From: an uncultured Saprospiraceae bacterium
Lineage (GTDB): Bacteria > Bacteroidota > Bacteroidia > Chitinophagales > Saprospiraceae
Assembly (NCBI GenBank): GCA_938015435.1
Contig: CALLPN010000018.1
Location: 124,001-188,000 of the forward strand
Direction: 5' to 3'
DNA length: 64,000 nt
Positions 1-8,850 of this stretch are shown piece by piece. A program made the translations under genes and the position numbers. The notes beneath the pieces were generated by a model. The model was not told the origin of the DNA. It did no database searches and worked only from the letters and a program-made list of their open reading frames with translations. The first letter of the stretch is position 1, and every line of letters begins with the position of its first letter.

Positions 1-2
1 AA

Positions 3-737
3 ACTACAGGAGGCCAATCATATACTATACCTGTAGGGTCAATAATGGAAACTGGAGGTAATTTAGAAGTTCTCTTTGAAGGAAATATGGAAATTTTCGT
101 AGATAGAACTAATGGGAATGCAGATGGTAAAGTTCAGACTGTTCCTAGTCTAGAAGGAGAAGCAAGCTACACTGTAGATTACGACATTTGGGAAATACAA
201 ATGATCTTACCTGTAGAATTGATATCATTTACTGGCGAATATCATAAAGATAGAATAGAACTGATCTGGACTACTGCGACCGAGATTAATAGTGATTACT
301 TTTTGATAGAGAGATCTAATAACTCTTTTAGAGAATGGCATGAATTGGGGGAAGTAAAATGTGCAGGTAATAGCTCTAGACTCAAAAGCTATAGCTTCAT
401 AGATACCCAACCCGAAAATCATCAAACTTACTATCGTCTAAGACAAGTGGATATAGATGGAGCAGAGACGTTTAGTAATATTTTGCATGTATCTACTAAG
501 TTAAACTCAGACTCATACACGCTCTATCCTAATCCAGTTGGGGACGAACTGAGACTATCTAATGAATCGAATTCATTAAGATTTATTTCTATAATAGATC
601 AAAATGGTACTGCACTAATTAATGGTTCTTTTCAGCAAGAAATAGATACCCGAGATCTCCCTTCAGGAATATATACTCTCAAGATCCAAGATGAATCTGG
701 AACACTCAAATGGTCGCAACGTTTTGTGAAGTTGTAA
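3..737 (+). CDS. C-terminal part of a T9SS-sorted secreted protein (5' truncated by window edge)
   Basis: The frame is open from the first complete codon at position 3, so this is the 3' part of a longer gene; the ATG at 45 is internal. The visible ~245 residues contain a fibronectin/immunoglobulin-like segment often seen before sorting domains (ELIWTTATEINSDYFLIERS, then YYRLRQVDIDGAETFSN), followed by a type A T9SS C-terminal domain: YPNPVGDEL, a hydrophobic strand pattern, then LPSGIYTLKI and a basic end. This C-terminus is known to direct export across the outer membrane by the type IX system and surface attachment or release. The function of the missing N-terminal part cannot be told. 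A strong terminator follows directly. Confidence 0.85.
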   Translation, partial: TTGGQSYTIPVGSIMETGGNLEVLFEGNMEIFVDRTNGNADGKVQTVPSLEGEASYTVDYDIWEIQMILPVELISFTGEYHKDRIELIWTTATEINSDYFLIERSNNSFREWHELGEVKCAGNSSRLKSYSFIDTQPENHQTYYRLRQVDIDGAETFSNILHVSTKLNSDSYTLYPNPVGDELRLSNESNSLRFISIIDQNGTALINGSFQQEIDTRDLPSGIYTLKIQDESGTLKWSQRFVKL

Positions 738-765
738 TTAAACATAAATCAAATAAGCACCGGAA

Positions 766-814
766 TCAAAAAGTTGTTTGATAACAAATCTGTTGTCAAA
801 CAACTTTTTTTTTT
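766..814 (+). terminator. Rho-independent terminator after the first T9SS cargo gene
   Basis: Perfect inverted repeat AAAAGTTGTTTGA / TCAAACAACTTTT around a 12-13 nt loop, followed by a run of T to about 814. It lies about 30 bases after the stop codon at 737. Confidence 0.85.
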
Positions 815-938
815 GAATTGGACTTAATGATTTTAGTGCTTCCGCTATAATTCAAAATTGCCTTCTCAATAACTAGTGTTGCTTTCAAGTACAAAATATT
901 ATCTACCTTCAAAGCTTCACTCAATTACCAAAGCTAAG

Positions 939-3320
939 ATGAAAAAACTTTTACTACTGCTTATTGCTTTCGTATCTATTAATGCTGTGCAGGCGCAAGA
1001 CAAAAAAGGCAAAGACAAGAAAGATGAGAAAAAGACTTACGAAGATATAATCACTAAAGATGCGGAATCATCAAAAGGATTATGGTCAACACATAAAGTA
1101 GATGGCAAACATTACTTCGAATTACCAGACGGATTACTAGAACAGGAAATATTGGTAGTGAGTCGTATCTCTGGATTTGTCAAAGGACTTAACTTTGGTG
1201 GAGCTGGTGTAAGATCCAAGCCACAGCAAGTTATCAGATGGCAAAAGATGGATGATAAGGTCTTACTTAGATCTGTTTCATATAATAGCGTAGCTAGTTT
1301 TGAAGATCCAATTTATGAATCTGTCCAGAATAACAACTTCGAACCTATCATTCATATGTTTGATATTGCAGTAGAAGGAAAAGGAACTTCAGTCATAGAA
1401 ATTGGTGATCTCTTTACATCTGATATACCTATGATCAGTGCGGTGAGTGCTAAACAGAAAAAGGATTTCGGCATTAAAGGAGTAGATGGAAAACGTAGTT
1501 TCGTAAAATCTATGAAATCATATCCTGAGAATGTAGAAATTCGACATGTCCTCACCTACAAAGGAGGAAAAGATCTTCCTGACAATCAAGTTACAGGTAC
1601 GATGTCAGTAGAGATGAATCAATCTTTCATCGTACTACCTGCAGAGCCAATGGAACCAAGATATTATGATGATCGTGTTGGATATTTTTCTGTTCGTCAG
1701 ACCGATTATAGTTCTGATGATCAACGTGCTTCTACTCGTAGATTTATTACTAAATGGAGAATGGAACCTAAAGATCCTGAGGCATATGCTAGAGGTGAAT
1801 TAGTAGAACCTATCAAGCCTATCATCTATTACATCGATCCTGCGACACCTACACAGTGGGTTCCTTATCTTATGGCTGGAGTCAATGATTGGCAAAAAGC
1901 TTTTGAAGCGGCCGGATTTAAAAATGCGATCATGGCTAAAGAGGCTCCATCAAAAGAAGAAGACCCGAATTGGTCACCAGAAGATACGAGGTACTCAGTA
2001 ATCAGATATGTCTCTACAGATATACAAAATGCAATGGGACCACACGTACATGATCCGCGAACAGGAGAGATATTAGAATCGGACATTATCTGGTATCATA
2101 ATGTAATGAAGCTCCTAAGAAATTGGTTTTTCATACAGACCTCGGCGATCAACCCTGAAGCTAGAGGAGAAAATTTTAAAGTGGAAACTATGGGTCGCCT
2201 GATCCAATTTGTATCTGCACACGAAGTAGGACATACCTTAGGATTACCGCACAATATGGGAGCTTCGGTAGCTTATCCTGTAGATTCATTGAGATCAGTA
2301 AGTTTCACTCAGAAGATGGGAACTGCACCGAGTATCATGGACTATGCGAGATTCAACTATGTAGCGCAACCAGAGGATGGAGATGTAGGTCTTATGCCTA
2401 ACATAGGCACTTATGATGATTGGTCTATCTACTATGGCTACAAGTGGAATGGTAGCCAAACTAAAGATGAAGAAAGAGCTGAATGGAATCGTCAAATCAA
2501 GGAGAAAGCAGACGATCCTTTATACAGATATGGACGCCAGAGAGGCCTTCCTTTAGATCCATCCGCACAGACTGAAGATCTAGGAGATGATTCGATGTTA
2601 GCTTCGGAGTATGGTATCAAAAACTTAAAACGTGTCGTTCCCAAAATAGCAGAATGGACATATGTCGAAGGTAAAGAATACGAAGAGCAAGAAGATCTAT
2701 ACAATCAAGTGTTTGGCCAGTTTCGTAGATACATGGGTCACGTAGTTGCCAATATCGGTGGCGTAATAGAAATCAATACCACTCAAGATCAAGACAAAGC
2801 TACTTACACTCATGTCAATAAAAATAAGCAAAAAAGAGCATTGGCATTCTTAGATAAGCAACTCTTCACTACACCTACATGGTTGATCAATCAAGATCTA
2901 GCGCGTCGCTTCGAAGCAGATGGTATTGTGGATCGCATGAGAGGATTGCATGAGCGTACACTCGCACAGATATTTAACTTTGGGAGACTCAATCGCATGT
3001 CTGAAAATGAATCACTAAATGGCCAACAAGCCTTTACTGCATTCGATTTATTTGATGATACTCGAGAGATGATAATGAGTAAAAATACTGGATCCATTTA
3101 CAATAGAAATCTACAGAGATTATACGTAGACAAGCTTGCAGAGATCATAGGATCAGATGATAAAGATGCTCATTTCAGTGACATCAAAGCAGGAGCAATA
3201 GGAACATTATTTACAATCCATAACAGTCTGAAGGATAGTAAGAAAATGGATAGTATGGGAAGAATGCATATTCTAGATCTGAAGCAAAGAATTGGGAAGG
3301 TATTGGAGATGGAGGATTAA
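939..3320 (+). CDS. Exported zinc-dependent metalloprotease (DUF5117/DUF4953 family)
   Basis: Predicted secreted or periplasmic zinc metallopeptidase of 793 residues. An upstream in-frame ATG at 876 exists, but the start at 939 gives a clean signal peptide (MKKLLLLLIAFVSINAVQAQ), so I prefer it. The mature protein opens with a very lysine- and aspartate-rich stretch (residues 21-35). The catalytic motif HEVGHTLGLPHN is at about residues 428-439, the HExxHxxGxxH metzincin-like form with three zinc-binding histidines and the catalytic Glu. The overall layout (N-terminal DUF5118/5117-like part, central protease, long helical C-terminal part) matches the large zinc-dependent metalloproteases common in Bacteroidota. 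The physiological substrate is unknown. The gene appears to be a single transcription unit, with terminators on both sides. Confidence 0.88.
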   Translation: MKKLLLLLIAFVSINAVQAQDKKGKDKKDEKKTYEDIITKDAESSKGLWSTHKVDGKHYFELPDGLLEQEILVVSRISGFVKGLNFGGAGVRSKPQQVIRWQKMDDKVLLRSVSYNSVASFEDPIYESVQNNNFEPIIHMFDIAVEGKGTSVIEIGDLFTSDIPMISAVSAKQKKDFGIKGVDGKRSFVKSMKSYPENVEIRHVLTYKGGKDLPDNQVTGTMSVEMNQSFIVLPAEPMEPRYYDDRVGYFSVRQTDYSSDDQRASTRRFITKWRMEPKDPEAYARGELVEPIKPIIYYIDPATPTQWVPYLMAGVNDWQKAFEAAGFKNAIMAKEAPSKEEDPNWSPEDTRYSVIRYVSTDIQNAMGPHVHDPRTGEILESDIIWYHNVMKLLRNWFFIQTSAINPEARGENFKVETMGRLIQFVSAHEVGHTLGLPHNMGASVAYPVDSLRSVSFTQKMGTAPSIMDYARFNYVAQPEDGDVGLMPNIGTYDDWSIYYGYKWNGSQTKDEERAEWNRQIKEKADDPLYRYGRQRGLPLDPSAQTEDLGDDSMLASEYGIKNLKRVVPKIAEWTYVEGKEYEEQEDLYNQVFGQFRRYMGHVVANIGGVIEINTTQDQDKATYTHVNKNKQKRALAFLDKQLFTTPTWLINQDLARRFEADGIVDRMRGLHERTLAQIFNFGRLNRMSENESLNGQQAFTAFDLFDDTREMIMSKNTGSIYNRNLQRLYVDKLAEIIGSDDKDAHFSDIKAGAIGTLFTIHNSLKDSKKMDSMGRMHILDLKQRIGKVLEMED

Positions 3321-3394
3321 AATAAAAATGATAACCATAAAACCTGACTATTTAGGAGATTAGAAATATGGTATTCAAAGGCATATTCAGTTTG

Positions 3395-3431
3395 AAAACT
3401 CATTGCATTCAAAACGCAATGAGTTTTTTTT
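3395..3431 (+). terminator. Rho-independent terminator after the metalloprotease gene
   Basis: Inverted repeat AAAACTCATTGC / GCAATGAGTTTT with a 9-nt loop and a T run reaching 3430. It separates the protease from the lipoprotein-sigma unit. Confidence 0.85.
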
Positions 3432-3539
3432 GCTTTAAATTAAGCGTTTTGACGATTCAAAGGATATAATAGGTAGTTGCAACAAATTGAAGCTTGAGTT
3501 TTAGACCAGTATTAACTCACAATTACTAAATTACTACTA

Positions 3540-5300
3540 ATGAAACATATATCATTATTACTTCTTTTCTCTTCGATCTGTCTTTTGTCGTCTTGTGCCA
3601 AAGAATATGATAATACGATCACTATTCCTGGTGAGAATCCAGAACCAGAAAGAATTGTTAATAGCTGCCTTACTGGGCATATAATGCATAACGATAGATG
3701 GGTATTAAAGAATGCAACTATTCATGTCGGCAATACCACTACTACCTCTAACAAATTTGGATGGTTTAATTTTGAAAATATACCCATGGATGCCAAAGGA
3801 CAATTAATCAAAATTACGAAAGACGGATACTACGATCAATACAAGCTTATATATCCAGAAGTAGATAAAGATCCTTATATCAGTAGTATTTTGCTCTTCA
3901 AATCTCAGCAAGGAAATTTTCAATCCAGCGATGGTGGATTAATTACTGGAGACAAAATCAAAATTAACTTTCAACCCAATAGTATAGTTAACAATCAAAA
4001 TCAAACCTATGATGGAGAAGTCATCGTATATCAATCACCTATTAACCCTGATGACGAAAATTTCGATTTTATCACTCCAGGAAACTTACGAAGTATAGAT
4101 GAAAATGGAGACAATACCATCTTACAAAGTTTTGCAATGAGCGTTATAAAACTTGAAAGTACTGCTGGAGAACCGCTTAATCTCAAAGAAGGTAGTTCAG
4201 CACAACTTACATTTACGATTCCCAATACTCATCTAGGAGAAGCTCCAGAATCTATTCCATTGTGGTATTTCGATGAAGACACAGGATATTGGATAGAAGA
4301 AGGCGTAGCTAGTAAGCAAGGCTCCGAATATATAGGAGATGTTACTCATTTTAGTTTTTGGAACTGCGATGTCAGCAGGCAAGCCATCAAGTTATCATTT
4401 CGAGTAGTTGATTCTAATGACGATCCATTACGGAATTCAATTGTTAGAGTAATCACCTCGGCAGGCTTAATAAGTAATGCGGTGAGCACCGATCAAAATG
4501 GTTATGCTTCAGGAGTAGTCCCTGGATTTATCAACTTAGATTTGATTGTATATGGGATCAATGGCGACTGCGATAATTCCGATAGAATAAATCTAGGTAG
4601 TTTTTCTCAAGATACTGACCTTGGTGACATTGAAGTAGAGGAAGCATATTTGACGACTACAAAAATCAGAGTTGTCGACTGCGATGGTATGCCACTTCCT
4701 AATACGAAAATAGTTGTACTTTCTAATTTCAGTACATTCAATAGAGAATATATAGAAGCTACATCCGACTCTAATGGAGATTTATTTGTAGCCTTAAATG
4801 AATGTGCACTATTCAATGGAGAATATCAAATCACCAACTTAGACAGTGGACATAGCTCTTCCATCAAGACGTTTAATAGCCCTGATATCGAGACTGAATT
4901 GCAAGAAATAACATTCTGTAACGAGACTACAGCCTTCGTACAAGCTTCCGGCCCCAACATTGGTTACAGCTCAAATAATGTAACTGCAACTATAACTGAA
5001 GAAGGAGGCATTAATGGCGAAAAGACAATAGAGGTCTTAAGTGAAAACGGCAACCAGAGTTTTAATTTTGAAATAAAAATAAGAGATCTAGCATATCATA
5101 TGTATGCACACTGTGATGTTGTATATTTCAATACGCAAGGAATTAATTTTGTGAGTGGAGGTGAAGGAGACTTCGGAAGTCCTCTTAGTTTTCAAGGTAT
5201 TGTTGGTGAAGAGATTCAAGGGTTTGTGATATTAGAATTTGATCAATCAGGCACCTCCGAAGAAATACTTCTTGACTTCTATGTAAGAATCAGCGAATAA
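3540..5300 (+). CDS. Predicted lipoprotein with carboxypeptidase-regulatory-like domain, first gene of the ECF sigma unit
   Basis: A 586-residue envelope lipoprotein of unknown function. The N-terminus is a short signal sequence ending in LLSSC (Cys19), a lipobox. Residues ~40-105 resemble a carboxypeptidase D regulatory-like domain (VNSCLTGHIMHNDRWV, then NKFGWFNFENIP), a beta-sandwich common in Bacteroidota envelope proteins. The rest looks all-beta, with possible further Ig-like units (RVVDSNDDPLRNSIV; RVVDCDGMPLPNTKI). Only 5 bases separate its stop from the TTG start of the ECF sigma gene, so co-transcription and translational coupling are likely. It may be a surface or periplasmic component whose expression is tied to that sigma factor; this is inference from the layout. 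Confidence 0.8.
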   Translation: MKHISLLLLFSSICLLSSCAKEYDNTITIPGENPEPERIVNSCLTGHIMHNDRWVLKNATIHVGNTTTTSNKFGWFNFENIPMDAKGQLIKITKDGYYDQYKLIYPEVDKDPYISSILLFKSQQGNFQSSDGGLITGDKIKINFQPNSIVNNQNQTYDGEVIVYQSPINPDDENFDFITPGNLRSIDENGDNTILQSFAMSVIKLESTAGEPLNLKEGSSAQLTFTIPNTHLGEAPESIPLWYFDEDTGYWIEEGVASKQGSEYIGDVTHFSFWNCDVSRQAIKLSFRVVDSNDDPLRNSIVRVITSAGLISNAVSTDQNGYASGVVPGFINLDLIVYGINGDCDNSDRINLGSFSQDTDLGDIEVEEAYLTTTKIRVVDCDGMPLPNTKIVVLSNFSTFNREYIEATSDSNGDLFVALNECALFNGEYQITNLDSGHSSSIKTFNSPDIETELQEITFCNETTAFVQASGPNIGYSSNNVTATITEEGGINGEKTIEVLSENGNQSFNFEIKIRDLAYHMYAHCDVVYFNTQGINFVSGGEGDFGSPLSFQGIVGEEIQGFVILEFDQSGTSEEILLDFYVRISE

Positions 5301-5305
5301 TAAAT

Positions 5306-5857
5306 TTGGACAACTCAATAACATATATCATATCACAATGCGCTGTAGGCAATGAAAAAGCCTACAGGGCACTTGTGGATTCTATGTCTGCTACACTTAT
5401 GACAACAGCATGTAGGTATGTGTCTTATGACGACGCCAAAGATGTATTGCAAGACAGTTATATAAATCTATTCAAAGCTCTGAAAAAGACTAAAATTGAA
5501 GAAGGTAGAGAAGTGCAATATATTCATAGAGTCGTCATTAACAATTGTCTCAAAAAAATAAGAAAGCAAAAACTTGACTTTAGTATAAGTACCAGCTATA
5601 AGTCACGAGAAATAGAGAACCCAATAATCCTAGATCAATTAGCAAGCGAAAGTATTATCCAATTAATCAATAAGTTACCAAAGGCCTGTCGGTTATGCTT
5701 CCATCTCTACGAAATAGATGGATACAGCCACAAGGAAATAGGTGAAAAATTAAACATCTCAGATAGCACGAGTAGAGCACATCTATCTAGAGCAAAAAAG
5801 CTATTACAAAATCAACTGTTATCCACTCATCAAGTAGAAAAATTAAAGAGAATATGA
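5306..5857 (+). CDS. ECF-type RNA polymerase sigma factor (sigma-70 family)
   Basis: A 183-residue sigma factor with regions 2 and 4 only, as in extracytoplasmic-function sigma factors. Region 2 core: YDDAKDVLQDSYINLFKALK, residues ~36-57. Region 4: LPKACRLCFHLYEIDGYSHK then EIGEKLNISDSTSRAHLSRA, residues ~125-165, a helix-turn-helix that contacts the -35 element. The start is TTG at 5306; the next in-frame Met is about residue 27, inside region 2, so TTG is the credible start. The gene begins 5 bases after the lipoprotein stop and overlaps the next gene by 4 bases (ATGA). Such pairing usually means the downstream membrane protein controls the sigma factor. Confidence 0.9.
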   Translation: MDNSITYIISQCAVGNEKAYRALVDSMSATLMTTACRYVSYDDAKDVLQDSYINLFKALKKTKIEEGREVQYIHRVVINNCLKKIRKQKLDFSISTSYKSREIENPIILDQLASESIIQLINKLPKACRLCFHLYEIDGYSHKEIGEKLNISDSTSRAHLSRAKKLLQNQLLSTHQVEKLKRI

Positions 5858-7239
5858 ATAATAAACTCCGAGATAAATTGTACAGCCACCCTACACCTGT
5901 GGATACAGATGACTTATGGAATGGTATGCAAAAGAAGAAAAAGAAAAGAGTGTTACCATTCATTCTCTTTGGACTACTTGCCATTACCTTATCATTATAC
6001 TTTACATTTTACAATGGCCATGACGATGTAAAAATTAAATCAAACGATATAACTACATCCAATTCTTCGATCACAACCAGCACTAATAATATCCTGGCTA
6101 ACAACAAGCTCGAAAAAGACACAGAATTGAATGGCGACTATCTCAATGAGCAATCAGAAGTAACTAAAGTGGCTCAATTAAAATCTAATACTAAAAGCAA
6201 CATCAAGAGTTATACTCAGCATATAGAAAAAAATCAGTCTGGTAAATTTGAATCAAAGGTGATGAAAACAAATTCGTTCAAAAATATCATGGCAGCCGAT
6301 AACAGAACTGATGAAAATAAAATAATCACGACGGACCAAACAACACCCAATTCACCCATACAAAAATCAATCAAATCACATACAACCAACTTACTTCACA
6401 ATAGCATTTCGCAATCAGAAAATCCAAAAACAATAGCTGTCGAAAAAAGTAAAGAAGTCGAAAGAGGAATCTACGTCATCAATGAAGTAAGTACGCTCAA
6501 ATTAAATCCACTTTTTGATTTCACCTACATAGACATCGAGCAGAAGTTCATTGCACCTCTTAAGAACACTAAAAGTCATAGCATCACTATAAATATTGGT
6601 ACACTGATTACACAAAACGACTTTGAAAGTCATACGAAACCACTACCCGGAATAAATGCGAACCTATCATACAGTAAATATATTGGCAGGAATCTTAAAG
6701 TAGGAATGGGTATTAATTATATTCAACATAGGGAACATTTGACTACCGTCTACAAATACTCTGAAGTCAGACAAGAAAATATTCCAACCACCGAAATATA
6801 CAATCAAGATGGCAGCATACAAACGCTTACTTCTCTAGTATCAGTAATAGACAATTTTGAAAGATCTGTATCTAAAGTAAATAAAAAACAGAGAATTGAC
6901 TTTAGCTTACTTAGCGAATATTGTCTATTTACTATAGGAAGACTATCGACCATCGTCAGTAGCCAATTGAATTACAAAATTTCAGCTTGGAATGAAGGTT
7001 TAGAATTACGAGAAGATTTTGACGGATTATATGATATCAATAATGACGAAAACAATATTATCAATCAAAACAATAATCTTAGCTATAGCTATGGAATCGG
7101 TATCTGCTATGCCCTAACAGAACACTTCGACATTGGACTTAGGGCTAGAAGGTTCAAATCAGCTAGTTCATTTTATACAGATGAAAGCCTAAAATATCAA
7201 GGATACAATGGCGGAATTTCAATAGAATATAAGTGGTAG
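5854..7239 (+). CDS. Single-pass membrane protein with C-terminal outer-membrane-type beta-barrel domain, likely partner (anti-sigma-like) of the ECF sigma factor
   Basis: A 461-residue protein, start overlapping the sigma factor stop by 4 bases. A short N-terminal segment (residues 1-32, with DTDDLWNGM and a KKKKKR patch) precedes one hydrophobic helix at ~33-53. Residues ~60-200 are Asn/Ser/Thr/Lys-rich and probably disordered. From about residue 235 to the end, alternating beta strands (SITINIGTLI, LKVGMGINYIQHR, SYGIGICYALTEHFDIGLRA) finish with the aromatic terminus SIEYKW, as in OmpA/PorT-like barrels. The N-terminus resembles the cytoplasmic tails of membrane regulators that follow ECF sigma genes in this phylum. 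Helix and barrel on one chain is a topological puzzle: it may bridge the periplasm. No clear zinc-binding anti-sigma motif is seen. Confidence 0.75.
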   Translation: MNNKLRDKLYSHPTPVDTDDLWNGMQKKKKKRVLPFILFGLLAITLSLYFTFYNGHDDVKIKSNDITTSNSSITTSTNNILANNKLEKDTELNGDYLNEQSEVTKVAQLKSNTKSNIKSYTQHIEKNQSGKFESKVMKTNSFKNIMAADNRTDENKIITTDQTTPNSPIQKSIKSHTTNLLHNSISQSENPKTIAVEKSKEVERGIYVINEVSTLKLNPLFDFTYIDIEQKFIAPLKNTKSHSITINIGTLITQNDFESHTKPLPGINANLSYSKYIGRNLKVGMGINYIQHREHLTTVYKYSEVRQENIPTTEIYNQDGSIQTLTSLVSVIDNFERSVSKVNKKQRIDFSLLSEYCLFTIGRLSTIVSSQLNYKISAWNEGLELREDFDGLYDINNDENNIINQNNNLSYSYGIGICYALTEHFDIGLRARRFKSASSFYTDESLKYQGYNGGISIEYKW

Positions 7240-7327
7240 AATATTCATCTTAACGTTCAATTGAGCTACAATCAATCATGTTTCTAATGGCTTTATTTCT
7301 ATCTTGCTTCAGCATTGATCGAACTAA

Positions 7328-8095
7328 ATGACCATATACACACTTACCATCCTATTCTTTTTCATAGCTATGCTGTTTGCATCGGTAGGCTTCGGTGGAG
7401 GATCGAGTTATATCGCGATACTACTATTGGCTGGATTAGCTATCGAAGAAGTAAGGTTGATCGCTCTCATATGCAATATCATAGTGGTACTCGGCGCCTG
7501 TATCAATTACTACAGAGCGGATATGATACCTTGGAAGAAGGTATTACCCATAGTAGTGATGAGTGTCCCCTTTGCATTCGTCGGTGGTATGATTAGACTT
7601 GATGGTGGGCTCTACAAGCTGCTTGCCGGAATCACATTAGTGATCGCCGCAATCCTAATGATCAAACCCATAAAAGCCAATTCTAATTCGACTAAAAATC
7701 AACCTTTAATAGATCTACCTAAATTAGAACTGTCCACTATAAAACGATCTACTATTGGAAGCAGTATCGGATTTATATCTGGATTGATAGGTATAGGTGG
7801 TGGTATATTTTTATCTCCGCTACTCAATATATTGAAATGGCAAACGGGAAAGGTGATCAGTGTAACAGCAAGTGTATTTATACTCTTCAACTCTATCGCT
7901 GGCATTGCTGGGCAATTGACCAATGACATCAATATCAACCTAAAGCAGATTATAACCCTAGGGCTAGCAGTAGCGATAGGCGGACAGTTGGGTAATTACC
8001 TCAACATAAAACTTCTTTCGCCTCAAATGGTTAAAGTATTAACTGCTATCTTGGTCGGTGTAGCAGGAATCAGATTTATATTCAGTAATATCTAA
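7328..8095 (+). CDS. TauE/SafE-family membrane permease (sulfite exporter-like)
   Basis: A 255-residue polytopic inner membrane protein. The repeated half motifs FASVGFGGGSSYIAILLLAG (near residue 17) and ISGLIGIGGGIFLSPLLN (near 150) are the hallmark glycine-rich segments of TauE/SafE transporters, which are associated with export of sulfite or other organosulfur anions. About seven to eight hydrophobic helices can be drawn. The gene is 5 bases upstream of moaD and in the same direction, so the three probably form one transcript. A link between sulfur handling and molybdopterin synthesis is possible, because molybdopterin synthase consumes thiocarboxylate sulfur, but the substrate is not shown by the sequence. 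Confidence 0.85.
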   Translation: MTIYTLTILFFFIAMLFASVGFGGGSSYIAILLLAGLAIEEVRLIALICNIIVVLGACINYYRADMIPWKKVLPIVVMSVPFAFVGGMIRLDGGLYKLLAGITLVIAAILMIKPIKANSNSTKNQPLIDLPKLELSTIKRSTIGSSIGFISGLIGIGGGIFLSPLLNILKWQTGKVISVTASVFILFNSIAGIAGQLTNDININLKQIITLGLAVAIGGQLGNYLNIKLLSPQMVKVLTAILVGVAGIRFIFSNI

Positions 8096-8100
8096 AGACG

Positions 8101-8337
8101 ATGATCAATATCAAATGCTTTGGCATAGCAAAAGAAATAGTAGATAGTGACAAGGCGTCGATCGAGCGCCAGACCATTTCTGTAACGGACTTACGTCAAC
8201 ATATGAATGAGCAATACAAAGCCTTCACTCAGATCAAAGGCTATATGGTTGCTGTCAATCAAGAATACGCGACTGACGATCAGATTATTAATGCAGGCGA
8301 TGAAGTGGCCATCATCCCACCAGTAAGCGGAGGATAA
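8101..8337 (+). CDS. moaD: MoaD, molybdopterin synthase sulfur carrier subunit
   Basis: A 78-residue ubiquitin-fold protein that carries the sulfur for molybdopterin synthesis as a C-terminal thiocarboxylate. The C-terminus VAIIPPVSGG has the required double glycine, and length and fold pattern match MoaD. It is adenylated and sulfurated by a MoeB-like enzyme; the candidate is encoded about 30 kb away at 38114-39169. moaE starts 2 bases after its stop, giving the usual moaDE pair whose products form the synthase heterotetramer. Confidence 0.93.
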   Translation: MINIKCFGIAKEIVDSDKASIERQTISVTDLRQHMNEQYKAFTQIKGYMVAVNQEYATDDQIINAGDEVAIIPPVSGG

Positions 8338-8339
8338 TT

Positions 8340-8765
8340 ATGAACAACTCTATTAATGTAATTATCAGTGAAGATGCTTTATCAATAGATCAAGTGTATC
8401 AAAATGCTGTGCACGAAAGCTGCGGAGGCATCTGTCTTTTTGTAGGTACTGTACGCAATCATAATAAAGGCAAAGAAGTTACGCATCTAGATTTTGAAAC
8501 TTATACTCCGATGGCCGTCAAGGAGATGAAGAAAATAGCGGAACAAGCAATAGAAAAATTCGGCGTCCAACAAGTAAGTATTTTTCACAGAAGTGGTTAC
8601 GTGGGCATTAAAGATATTGCTGTTATTATTGCAGTATCTTCTGTGCATCGCGATGCTTGTTTTGAAGCTTGTCAATATGCCATAGATACATTGAAAGAGA
8701 CTGTTCCAATCTGGAAGAAAGAACATTTGGAAGATGGAAGTTATTGGGTTGGCGCTAGGCCTTAG
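8340..8765 (+). CDS. moaE: MoaE, molybdopterin synthase catalytic subunit
   Basis: A 141-residue large subunit of molybdopterin synthase, which inserts two sulfurs into cyclic pyranopterin monophosphate. Recognisable family segments are GGICLFVGTVRNHNKGK (residues ~29-45), LDFETYTPMAVKEM, FHRSGYVGIKDIAVIIAVSS and the terminal PIWKKEHLEDGSYWVG, with the conserved lysines and tryptophan near the active site. Full length for the family. It ends the TauE-moaD-moaE unit; no clear terminator is visible in the 85 bases before the convergent lipoprotein gene. Confidence 0.94.
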   Translation: MNNSINVIISEDALSIDQVYQNAVHESCGGICLFVGTVRNHNKGKEVTHLDFETYTPMAVKEMKKIAEQAIEKFGVQQVSIFHRSGYVGIKDIAVIIAVSSVHRDACFEACQYAIDTLKETVPIWKKEHLEDGSYWVGARP

Positions 8766-8850
8766 GGGAATAACTCAAGAATCGCATTTCTATCTTTTAA
8801 AAGTAATTACCCGCAATAAAACCCTTAAAAGCCAGCCAATCTACAAATAA

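Noticed and set aside
876..938. Upstream ATG extension of the metalloprotease
   Set aside because: Adds 21 residues before a normal signal peptide, so the start at 939 is more plausible.
7315..7596. 93-codon frame overlapping the TauE gene
   Set aside because: Different frame inside a clear TauE/SafE coding region; no independent support.
8766..8850. Terminator between moaE and the convergent lipoprotein gene
   Set aside because: Only a short TTTTAAAA palindrome is present, without a convincing stem or T run.
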